Of a stretch of 64,000 nucleotides of DNA, positions 9,245-17,239 are shown piece after piece (within the stretch, counting starts at the first letter, position 1; each line of letters begins with the position of its first letter). Source of the stretch: Melioribacteraceae bacterium. Its GTDB lineage: Bacteria > Bacteroidota > Ignavibacteria > Ignavibacteriales > Melioribacteraceae. The notes below the pieces were generated by a model that did not search any database, was not told where the DNA came from, and saw only the letters and a list, made by a program, of their open reading frames with translations. The position numbers were made by a program, and so were the translations under genes. The stretch lies in the NCBI GenBank assembly GCA_035362835.1, contig DAOSDY010000001.1:496001-560000 (forward strand). The letters run 5' to 3'.

Positions 9245-10696
9245 TTATTTTGATGATGGCCGGTTTTTAACACGAGGCATAGGCCAATGTTTAGATTCAA
9301 AATGTGATTCTTCAAAAAGCTTTATTGCCTTATCAATGATATCGGGGTGCTTATCCGCTACATTATTTTTTTCAGCGAGATCGATCGAAAGGTTGTAGAG
9401 TTCAACCGGTGATTCGGGATTAGAACGAATTGCCTTCCAGTTACCGATTCTAACCGCCTGCAAAAAATTTTTATTTCCAACTTTGATTTCCCAATAAAGA
9501 TATTCCCTCTTAACCTTATTTTTGCTTAGAATTTCCGGGAGAATTGAAATTCCATCAATTTCCTCCGGAGAATTAATTTTTACGAGGTCTGCTACTGTCG
9601 GAAGAAAGTCGCAGAAAGCCCAGGGCAGTTCGCTTGTTGTACCTGGTTCAACAACTCCCGGCCATCTAACAATTGAAGGAACTCTTATGCCGCCTTCATA
9701 GAGATCATGTTTAGCTCCCCTAAGCGGACCGGCACTATTGAAAAATTCTGCGTCAATTCCACCTGCATCGCTAGGACCATTATCACTGGAAAAAAATACG
9801 ATAGTATTCTCATCCAGACCCAGAGTTTTTAATTTTTCAAAAATCTGTCCGATACCTCTATCCATCCTTGTTATCATAGCAGCGTAAGCAGCATGCGGGG
9901 TCATCTGAGTAGCATAGCCGCTTTTCTCATTATTTTTGAACGGTTTATCCTCAATAAATTTTCCTTTGTATTCATTTAAGGAATCTTCGGGAACAAGCAA
10001 TTCTGCGTGAGGAGTTGTAAACGGAAGATAAAGGAAAAACGGTTTGGTCTTATTCATGTCGATAAAATCGAGAGCCTCTTTTTCAAAAAGATCATATGAG
10101 TAGGTACCTCTTTTACCATTTTTGTTATCATCATAAAAAACCTTTTCAGTATTTCTGTAAAGAAATTCCGGATAATAATAGTGAGCGTGGTTCTGATTCA
10201 GATAACCGAAAAAATAGTCGAATCCTTTTTTATTCGGTTCACCCGAGGTTCCCGGTTCACCAAGACCCCACTTGCCGATCATTCCGGTGACATATCCGGC
10301 CTTTTTTAGGATTTCTGCGACAGTAGTATCCTCCGGGAGTAACGGAACCCGATCATCTGTTAGATCACTTTTATTTTGTCGAACCGTAGTATGACCGGTA
10401 TGCTGACCTGTCATCAAACAATTACGGGAAGGTGCGCATACAGGACTGCCCGAGTAGGCTGATGTAAACCGTAAACCTTCCTGTGCCATTTTATCGAGGT
10501 TAGGAGTTTTAATTTTTGTTTGACCATAAGATCCGAGGTCGCCGTAACCAAGATCGTCTGCCAAAATAAAAATAATGTTAGGGCTAGAATTTTTATTCAC
10601 AAAGGATTTACCGCTTTTGGGTGATATCAGCATAGCTGTAGCAAGTAGCCCAAGATTTTTAACGAAAGATCTTCTGTCGATTTGAGAATCGCTCAT
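9245..10696 (-). CDS. S1-family arylsulfatase-like protein, Tat signal
   Basis: A sulfatase of 483 residues, first of the four. IDRRSFVKNLG followed by a hydrophobic run is a twin-arginine signal. The metal site starts at ILADDLGYGDLGSYG, the formylglycine motif is C87-A-P-S-R91, and FFSSDNGPSDAGG with PLRGAKHDLYEGGIRVP is typical of arylsulfatase-A/GALNS-like enzymes. It belongs to a different subfamily from the two SDQH-type sulfatases behind it, so the cluster probably removes sulfate from more than one position. It lies 94 bases behind the beta-helix gene, with a strong hairpin in between, so expression may drop here. Confidence 0.9.
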   Translation of the reverse strand: MSDSQIDRRSFVKNLGLLATAMLISPKSGKSFVNKNSSPNIIFILADDLGYGDLGSYGQTKIKTPNLDKMAQEGLRFTSAYSGSPVCAPSRNCLMTGQHTGHTTVRQNKSDLTDDRVPLLPEDTTVAEILKKAGYVTGMIGKWGLGEPGTSGEPNKKGFDYFFGYLNQNHAHYYYPEFLYRNTEKVFYDDNKNGKRGTYSYDLFEKEALDFIDMNKTKPFFLYLPFTTPHAELLVPEDSLNEYKGKFIEDKPFKNNEKSGYATQMTPHAAYAAMITRMDRGIGQIFEKLKTLGLDENTIVFFSSDNGPSDAGGIDAEFFNSAGPLRGAKHDLYEGGIRVPSIVRWPGVVEPGTTSELPWAFCDFLPTVADLVKINSPEEIDGISILPEILSKNKVKREYLYWEIKVGNKNFLQAVRIGNWKAIRSNPESPVELYNLSIDLAEKNNVADKHPDIIDKAIKLFEESHFESKHWPMPRVKNRPSSK

Positions 10697-10751
10697 TTTT
10701 TTGTCTTCTAATTCTGGATATTGTTTGAATAATCATATCTAATAATAAATG

Positions 10752-10781
10752 TGCCCCCGCAGGAATAGCTCCGCGGGGGCA
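10752..10781 (-). terminator. GC-rich hairpin between beta-helix gene and sulfatases
   Basis: A 9-bp perfect stem (TGCCCCCGC / GCGGGGGCA) closes a 12-base loop. It lies just past the stop codon of the beta-helix gene on the minus strand and is followed by an AT-rich stretch rather than a long T-run. It may be a partial terminator or an mRNA-stabilising hairpin that separates the abundant surface module from the sulfatase genes. Confidence 0.6.
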
Positions 10782-10790
10782 ACTGGATAA

Positions 10791-12119
10791 TTATTTCATC
10801 AACATCATTTTATATGTTTTTGTAAATCCATTCGATTTCAGTTGATAGAGATAAATTCCGGAAGTAAGATTCGATGCGTCGAAATCGACATTATAGCTTC
10901 CCGCTACCAGTTCTTCGCTAACTAATTCAGCAACTTCCTGTCCGAGAAGATTGAATACTTTCAGGGATGCGAATCCTGATTCAGGAAGATCAAATCTGAT
11001 TCTGGTTGCCGGGTTAAACGGATTCGGATAATTCTGATAGAGAGTGAAGCCAGTTGGGATCTGATTTGATTCAGGACTAATTGAAGTAGCAGTAGGATCC
11101 CATCTCAGATCACCGATTGCCTTGCCGTCGTCGCCTTTACCAAGAAGCGGAGAATCTGTTGCTAGAGTGAAATCGCCGTTTGCTGCATTCGTATACTTCG
11201 GATCGTCGGTTGTTATCGAAGCTGAAGTTGCCCCGGAATTTAATTTGATATTTGTAGTACCGGTATTAAAGAAATTACAATTTTTAATAACAGTGTTCGA
11301 TCCGTAAATTCTTACTATTTCACCTGAGGGAGTACCTTTGGAATTTGAGAAACTGCTATTCTTAATTGTCCAGGCAGCGGTGTTGTCTTTAGTGTCAATG
11401 CATCTGTCTGCCACTCCGACATCATCAAATGTACAATGATCAATTAAAACAGTCGGATTTACTGGCATCATTATTCTAAATACCCTTCCGCTTCTAACAT
11501 TCCAGAAAGTACAATTTTTTGCTTCAACATTTCCAAGCAGAAAATCTTTAAAGTTAAATACGTTATCAGCATTTGTGAACAAACAGTTTTCCATCAACAG
11601 GCTTTCCAGCTTCACGTTTTTGTTTGTATACTCATCACCTGCTCCGTCAATAGCCCTCGACTCAAAGTTCTTAAACAAACAATTTTTTAACTTCACATAC
11701 TTAACAGTGTAATTTGTTCCGGCAATAAAAGTGATCGCATTGCCCATGGAACGGTACGTGGTTGTATCAGGTTCAAGCCCGTCAATTTCAATTCCTTCTA
11801 ATTCAAGGCCGTCGTCAGCACCTAATAAAAATCCGTTAGACCTTCCGAGTGTTCCTGTTTTAACAGTCAGGTTTTTAATAACCGGTCTTACCGTAAAACC
11901 GTCAGCGGCTTTGATTTTAATTTCCTTACCGCCAAGGACAAAAAAAGTATCAACTGATTCTGTATAAACTCCTCCGCTTTGGAGTACAAGAACAGCTCCG
12001 CTTGACGCTGCTCTTATTGCTGCGCTTAGGGTTCCATCACCCGGGGCTACGTTAGTCTGACCATGTGTCAATCCTGTGATGAAAAGCAGCGCTGCTACAG
12101 CTAGTAATGTTTTTTTCAT
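10791..12119 (-). CDS. secreted beta-helix protein with T9SS sorting domain
   Basis: 442 residues. There is a signal peptide (1-20), then a repetitive right-handed beta-helix body of short hydrophobic strands and Asn-rich turns (KNCLFKNFESRAIDG, ENCLFTNADNVFNF, KNCTFWNVRSG, DHCTFDDVG), as in DUF4957/DUF5123 or chondroitinase-B-like lyases. The end is a full T9SS type A domain starting NYPNPFNPATRIRF and ending KTYKMMLMK. An AGGAGG lies 7 bases upstream of ATG. The protein should be exported through T9SS and could bind or cleave acidic glycans. I cannot tell lyase from binding protein. It is the last gene of the TonB receptor/PorV module. Confidence 0.85.
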   Translation of the reverse strand: MKKTLLAVAALLFITGLTHGQTNVAPGDGTLSAAIRAASSGAVLVLQSGGVYTESVDTFFVLGGKEIKIKAADGFTVRPVIKNLTVKTGTLGRSNGFLLGADDGLELEGIEIDGLEPDTTTYRSMGNAITFIAGTNYTVKYVKLKNCLFKNFESRAIDGAGDEYTNKNVKLESLLMENCLFTNADNVFNFKDFLLGNVEAKNCTFWNVRSGRVFRIMMPVNPTVLIDHCTFDDVGVADRCIDTKDNTAAWTIKNSSFSNSKGTPSGEIVRIYGSNTVIKNCNFFNTGTTNIKLNSGATSASITTDDPKYTNAANGDFTLATDSPLLGKGDDGKAIGDLRWDPTATSISPESNQIPTGFTLYQNYPNPFNPATRIRFDLPESGFASLKVFNLLGQEVAELVSEELVAGSYNVDFDASNLTSGIYLYQLKSNGFTKTYKMMLMK

Positions 12120-12151
12120 ATAAAACCTCCTGTTGAATTTTAATTAGTTAC

Positions 12152-13687
12152 TTAGAACGAAAAAGTATATCCCAATATTATATTGTCGGTTGAAACAAGA
12201 GTGTAATTCCTGCTAGTGAAATAAACATCGTAATATTTCAGTTTTCTGTATTCATATGCGATGGTTACCTGTCCAACAGGTAGAACATAAGAGGCTCCGA
12301 ACGTGTAACTGTCAACAGGGGCGCCCTGATTTCTTACTGCATTTCCATAGCCAACGAATGTTGATGTTCTGTTGCGGTAACCTGCCATAAGTGTAAGTTC
12401 TTCGTTAAATCTGTATTCGAATCCCCCTGCAAAAGTGTACTGGTTAGTCCATACCGGGGTATTTGTTGAATCAATAGCAGAGGTGCTTTCAAATTCATTC
12501 TTGCTGAAGGGTTTTGAAGCAAGGTCGGCATATATTGAGAAATTTTTCAGAGGCATGAATTTAAGACCAATATTAAAACAGAGAGGAACTTTCATCTTAT
12601 CTGTTCCGCTTGCATTTGTTGATAAAGTTCCGGCATTGTTTGCAACAACATCTGTATAATCCCAATCTCTTGTTACTGTATAGGGCATATCCAAATTGAA
12701 TCCAATATCCAGATTTCTGAAAGCTATCAGTCCGCCGACATTAAACATTAAAGAAGAAAAAGTTGAAGTTCCGGATCTTACTGCTTTCCTGTTTTCATAT
12801 GAGAAAGACCAAACGTCTCCGGTCTGAATAAATTGAAAGTAACCAATTCTGTTCAGCGTGATATTATCATCCGTACTTCCAAACATCGAAGTAAATCCCA
12901 CACCAATCTGAATATTTTTATTAAGCTCAAAAGCCAGAGCACCTTTAAGATTCTTAATTCCGTTAGATCTTTCTCTTGTATAGATATCCCAGTTTGCTCT
13001 TACAATACTGTCAGCCGGAGCCAGCTGAGAGAAATCGAAAGATGTACCCCAGTGCGGATCAAGATGGTCCCCATTCCAATCGTAATCAACTGGATTATAA
13101 TTTAGATTTAGAGCAGCCGCAGCAGTAAATTTCAATTCCGAAATCTGAAAAGGAAAAGCGACAGCAATCTGGCTGAAAGCGAATTTATTAATTGAATTCT
13201 CGGCATCGGCAGCTTCTTTACTGTAAGGATCAACGCCTATAACCGGATTTTGCACCTGCGATGGATCCCATGTTAATCCGAACGGATTGCCGAGTGAATC
13301 GCTCCAGATCCCATTGAACTCTACGGGAGGAGTGTAAAGGTTCTCCATATATTGTGGAAGCATTTTATAACTGCCGCCTGATAACCAGATTTGATTGTCG
13401 CGCCATAAACGGCTGCTATAAGCTGCCGAAACAGATATCTGAAGTCTACTTATCTTTGCAAGCCCAGCAGGATTGTAGAAAATATTTCCCAGTTCACCCG
13501 AAGCCGCTGTGAAAGCGCCCCCCAACGCCAGTGCTTTTGGACTAATATCATTTGGTTCGTCCAATCCCTGAAATGATAGCACATCCCCGTTTCTTTGTGC
13601 AAGGAGGTTTACAGATAAGAAGAACAGAGAGATAAAAGTAACTATCATATTCTTGCGGATGTTTCTAAAATTTGAATAGGCTGCCAT
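12152..13687 (-). CDS. outer-membrane beta-barrel protein, OmpP1/FadL-like
   Basis: 511 residues with a signal sequence ending LLAQ (about residue 31). The mature N-terminus has SPKALALGGAFTAASGELGNIFYNPAGLAKI, the ALGGA...NPAGLA signature shared by OmpP1/FadL/TodX and PorV-type barrels. The rest is alternating amphipathic strands ending in Phe (GYTFSF), as expected for an outer-membrane barrel. An AAGGAG lies 10 bases upstream. It sits between the PorV-family gene and the beta-helix gene, 32-39 bases from each, so it is co-transcribed. It may be a diffusion channel for hydrophobic or glycan products, or a second PorV-like shuttle. Confidence 0.8.
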   Translation of the reverse strand: MAAYSNFRNIRKNMIVTFISLFFLSVNLLAQRNGDVLSFQGLDEPNDISPKALALGGAFTAASGELGNIFYNPAGLAKISRLQISVSAAYSSRLWRDNQIWLSGGSYKMLPQYMENLYTPPVEFNGIWSDSLGNPFGLTWDPSQVQNPVIGVDPYSKEAADAENSINKFAFSQIAVAFPFQISELKFTAAAALNLNYNPVDYDWNGDHLDPHWGTSFDFSQLAPADSIVRANWDIYTRERSNGIKNLKGALAFELNKNIQIGVGFTSMFGSTDDNITLNRIGYFQFIQTGDVWSFSYENRKAVRSGTSTFSSLMFNVGGLIAFRNLDIGFNLDMPYTVTRDWDYTDVVANNAGTLSTNASGTDKMKVPLCFNIGLKFMPLKNFSIYADLASKPFSKNEFESTSAIDSTNTPVWTNQYTFAGGFEYRFNEELTLMAGYRNRTSTFVGYGNAVRNQGAPVDSYTFGASYVLPVGQVTIAYEYRKLKYYDVYFTSRNYTLVSTDNIILGYTFSF

Positions 13688-13726
13688 ATTTATGATTCTC
13701 CTTAAACTTTTTAACTTGGCTCTTTT

Positions 13727-14797
13727 TTAATCGGCCCTGAATGAAATCGAAAAACGGTGTACAGATTCCAGAATTTCACCGAATGGATCATAAGCGTAAC
13801 CAATATCAAAACCACTGTACCGGAGACCGACTCCGAAGGTATAACTTTCTTCATCATAATTGAATTTGTAACCGCCTCTCAATGATATAATATCCATAAA
13901 TGTAAATTCCAGTCCGATATTATGCTGCATATCATAATCCCTTGGATGCTGAATCTGATAAGCAACGAGCAGTTTCATACTATCATCTTGAAGGAAAAGC
14001 GATTCGCCCGGAGCGATTAGATAGGCCGATACGCCAAAAGCAAATGTCTGCGGTATCGGGAAAGATTCTCCGTTAATTGTTTTAGTGATAAGCGAGTCAT
14101 TAGGTGAATCTACTCCAGGTTTATAATTCTGATTTACCTGGATAACGTCTTTCTTATCTAGGAATTTTACTTCGCTAAGACCAAAGTTGTTTATTGAGCC
14201 GCCGAGCTTGATTGATTTATATCCGGTTTCGTAAGTAAGACCTCCGTCAAAAGCAAAGACCGATGACTTTGCAGCAATCAAATCTTCGCGTACATACTTC
14301 AGCGAAAGACCAAAGTTGAATTTATCAGTAAGTTTTCGCGCTAATGAAACACCTATATACTGAGCTGAAGGATTTATTATCTGCCCGGTAAGTCCCGGAT
14401 TGAAATAAGTATAATCGTCGCTGAATTTTAGGTGGGCGACATCAGTTACAGCAATCTGTCCGTAATCCCAGTAAGATCCGAATACACCAATTGTGAAGTA
14501 TCCCAGATTAAATGCAACTGCAGCCGAGTAAATTTTTGTGTCAATAAACCAGTCCAGATGAGATAGTTGGATTTCATAATTGTTTATTTCAGCAATCCCT
14601 GCCGGATTGGAGAACATCGACTCAGCTCCGTTGACAAACGAAACAACTGATTGACCCAGTGCTGTGGTTCTTGTACCCGGCATAACTTTCAGGAACTGAA
14701 ATGAAGTTGTACCTACCTTATTCTGGGCATTTACAATAACCGCAAAGAAGATTAGTAAAACGGTTGTAATCGATAAAATTTTTATTTTTCCATTCAT
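13727..14797 (-). CDS. PorV/PorQ-family outer-membrane protein
   Basis: 356 residues: signal peptide to about residue 24, then a PorV/UPF0164-type barrel. The N-terminal block TSFQFLKVMPGTRTTALGQ with FSNPAGIAEI is the family hallmark, and the protein ends on a barrel strand (HRFSISFRAD). In T9SS, PorV hands sorting-domain proteins to the PorU sortase at the outer membrane; other family members have unknown roles. Its place, directly behind a TonB receptor and a sorting-domain surface protein and followed by a T9SS-sorted protein, suggests a dedicated partner of this locus. The same arrangement recurs at 37304-38326. Confidence 0.85.
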   Translation of the reverse strand: MNGKIKILSITTVLLIFFAVIVNAQNKVGTTSFQFLKVMPGTRTTALGQSVVSFVNGAESMFSNPAGIAEINNYEIQLSHLDWFIDTKIYSAAVAFNLGYFTIGVFGSYWDYGQIAVTDVAHLKFSDDYTYFNPGLTGQIINPSAQYIGVSLARKLTDKFNFGLSLKYVREDLIAAKSSVFAFDGGLTYETGYKSIKLGGSINNFGLSEVKFLDKKDVIQVNQNYKPGVDSPNDSLITKTINGESFPIPQTFAFGVSAYLIAPGESLFLQDDSMKLLVAYQIQHPRDYDMQHNIGLEFTFMDIISLRGGYKFNYDEESYTFGVGLRYSGFDIGYAYDPFGEILESVHRFSISFRAD

Positions 14798-14820
14798 AAG
14801 AAGTACCCTTATAATTTTTG

Positions 14821-14850
14821 AATAAAATACCAGTTACTGGTTATTTTATT
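14821..14850. repeat. inverted repeat between two operon genes
   Basis: AATAAAATACCAGT and ACTGGTTATTTTATT form an AT-rich inverted repeat with one bulge, spanning the 3' end of the large surface protein gene and the gap before the PorV-family gene. It could be an intercistronic hairpin that tunes expression. No further support. Confidence 0.35.
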
Positions 14851-17192
14851 ACAATAAATTTTCCGGTTGATTTATCCCCTTCCGGCGTTGTTACGACAAA
14901 ATAATAGAGACCCGATGCAAGGTCCTGATGATTGATCGTAACCTGTCCCCAATTATTTGAATATACTGGTTCATCATGTTCAATAGTCATAACTCTCTGA
15001 CCAGCAGTAGAGAAAATATATATGGTGCATTTTTCAGGCAGACCGTAGAATCCGAGCATCCTTTCGGCATTGTTACCGGTAAATCCTGAATTAAGGACAA
15101 AAGGATTAGGAACGACATAAACCTGTCCGAGTTTATCTACCGCTCCAATAGTCTTTTTAATTTTCGTAATATTAGTCTTACCGCTCTCGTTCCCATGCTC
15201 ATCAAGAGAAGTAACTGAGTAAAATTTGGATTCCTCAATTTTAAAAGTTCTGTCTACATCTTCGAATTCGTAAAGATCATCCTCATTCAATGAGTTGCGA
15301 TTAACTGTACCCAGCAATTTCCAGGGTCCCATTTCATAATCGGATCTGTAAATTTTAAAGCCGGACAATTTACCAGAGACTCTATTGGCATAAAGATTTT
15401 CAAACTCTTCAACCTGTTTACCCCAGTTAACTCTAACCGTTCCTGTTGAAGTACTAACAATATCAAGTTTAGGGGCTGGAATAGGTATCGGGATATTATA
15501 CACACCGGCATCGGGATTATTTTCTGGCCAGCACTGGGGATTACCTGAAGCCCATGTCTCCGGCAGTGGAATCTGCTTTCCGGAATAGGCTTCGAATGCT
15601 TTATGAGCAACATCCTGAACTGTTCTTACATTTGAATTTACGTAATCTGGATAGCCGTAATCATTAAGATAATCCATTGTTTCGGCTGTAATTCCACCTC
15701 TCGTAACTTTGATACGCTTGTGCCAGTCTGTTCCTTTAACTGGTTGAAGCTGGGGTCCCGGAATTCTACCGCCAACAACATTATGACTACGTCTTGCACC
15801 GTAACCGACAACTTCGGCAACCGCAAATTTAATTTTCTGACCGTGTTCAAGTTTATAAGGACCAAACTGCAGAGAGCGGTATGGATGGTCGTTATCTTTA
15901 TCTCCCCCGCCTTCAATAATCGGCTGCATCCTTCCGATCCATATAAGATCTGGAACCCATATATTTTTAGTATTTTTATCGGGGGTCGGATACATAGTGC
16001 CCCAGCGATCATCGAGACGATGAATCTTCTCCCATATTTTATCAAGGAAAGCCGGATCTTTACCCTGATAGCATCCCCACGGTTGTTTAGGTCGTCCATC
16101 CGGATTAAGATTAACTGAATTACCTGTCGAATCAACATTTTCTATAAGTTTATTCTGGACAACCTGAATAGATTCATTTCTATCGGGATTATTGTAATCA
16201 ATAATTTCGAGTTTATTGGTATCATAATAAAGCATCGCAAACCCTGCAGCAGCCGGGGACATCAAACCGCCTCCATATAGTCCGGTTGTAGCGTACAATT
16301 GAAAGTTTGCCGGATCCGGTTCGGGTCTTCCTGCTAAAAGTGTGTCACCTTTAACAGCAAGCACCTGATTATACTGCATCCAGTAGGACGGATCCCAAAA
16401 TGCGGTCTGATCTTCCCTTATTACCCATTCATAATTGTAATAGCGTTGTGAGCCGTACATATTAGGAGACATTCCATAAACAAATTGAACGAGTACATCA
16501 ACCAGAGTTCTCTGAACATCAGAAACACCGTCGCCATCCAGATCGCCTGTATTTTCAAAAGTATATTCATGGATTATCATATCATCGTAATCAGGGAATG
16601 ACCACTGGCGTGAAACTCTAGTAACTGTAACGCCTAACCCTCTCGACTTATCCTGGTCGCTCATGGCCCATTTTGTAATAACCTTCAGTTCAGCTTCGTT
16701 GGGATCATAACTTGGATTAAGGGAGCCATCTTCACGAACTGGGAAATTCTCAATTCTCTCAATGGACTGCCCACTCAAAGGATAGGTCCATCTTCCCCAG
16801 GGAGCTTCAACATTTGAACCCTTACCAACGCCTCCGGCAAATGAAGCAAGTCGGTTACTGTTTGGACCAAGGCCCCACTGCCCGGGAACATTTGCAGAAA
16901 GATAAATCGCGCCTCCAAAACTGTTTTGCATTCCTGAATATTCAATCGAATTGTAGGTAAAGGCAGAACGGGGAGGCCACTGCATGAACGGTAAGTCTGT
17001 TTTTCTTATGTCAAGGTTCCATGCCTGGCTAAGCATTCCCGAATTGAATATAGTTTGCCAGAGCATTCCCCTGTTCATAATTTCATACGCTTGCTGGTCG
17101 TAGTTGCCAGATTGACCAAAACTGCCTGAGGAAAAAAACCCAAACAAAAATACTAGCAGCAAAATTAAATTCTTAGGTTTAATTATATTCAT
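14841..17192 (-). CDS. large surface protein with T9SS-type C-terminal sorting domain
   Basis: 783 residues from ATG 17192, which follows AGGGA; longer in-frame starts have no ribosome site. Signal peptide ends GSFGQ. The long N-terminal region (about 25-560) is rich in Trp, Tyr and Pro and matches no family I know. A fibronectin-III-like segment follows (about 580-690), and the C-terminal sorting domain begins VVPNPFVLNSGF and ends GKFIVIK. The C-terminus is clearly related to that of the 1222-residue protein at 38360-42028 (shared LP.KCTI.IF...G....IEH and GKF.VIK). It sits between the TonB receptor and the PorV-family gene. It is a candidate glycan-capturing partner of the receptor, in place of SusD; that is inference. 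Confidence 0.8.
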   Translation of the reverse strand: MNIIKPKNLILLLVFLFGFFSSGSFGQSGNYDQQAYEIMNRGMLWQTIFNSGMLSQAWNLDIRKTDLPFMQWPPRSAFTYNSIEYSGMQNSFGGAIYLSANVPGQWGLGPNSNRLASFAGGVGKGSNVEAPWGRWTYPLSGQSIERIENFPVREDGSLNPSYDPNEAELKVITKWAMSDQDKSRGLGVTVTRVSRQWSFPDYDDMIIHEYTFENTGDLDGDGVSDVQRTLVDVLVQFVYGMSPNMYGSQRYYNYEWVIREDQTAFWDPSYWMQYNQVLAVKGDTLLAGRPEPDPANFQLYATTGLYGGGLMSPAAAGFAMLYYDTNKLEIIDYNNPDRNESIQVVQNKLIENVDSTGNSVNLNPDGRPKQPWGCYQGKDPAFLDKIWEKIHRLDDRWGTMYPTPDKNTKNIWVPDLIWIGRMQPIIEGGGDKDNDHPYRSLQFGPYKLEHGQKIKFAVAEVVGYGARRSHNVVGGRIPGPQLQPVKGTDWHKRIKVTRGGITAETMDYLNDYGYPDYVNSNVRTVQDVAHKAFEAYSGKQIPLPETWASGNPQCWPENNPDAGVYNIPIPIPAPKLDIVSTSTGTVRVNWGKQVEEFENLYANRVSGKLSGFKIYRSDYEMGPWKLLGTVNRNSLNEDDLYEFEDVDRTFKIEESKFYSVTSLDEHGNESGKTNITKIKKTIGAVDKLGQVYVVPNPFVLNSGFTGNNAERMLGFYGLPEKCTIYIFSTAGQRVMTIEHDEPVYSNNWGQVTINHQDLASGLYYFVVTTPEGDKSTGKFIVIK

Positions 17193-17239
17193 TTGTCCCT
17201 CATTAATTTTCATTTCATTTTTATAGAAAGAAGGTGCCA

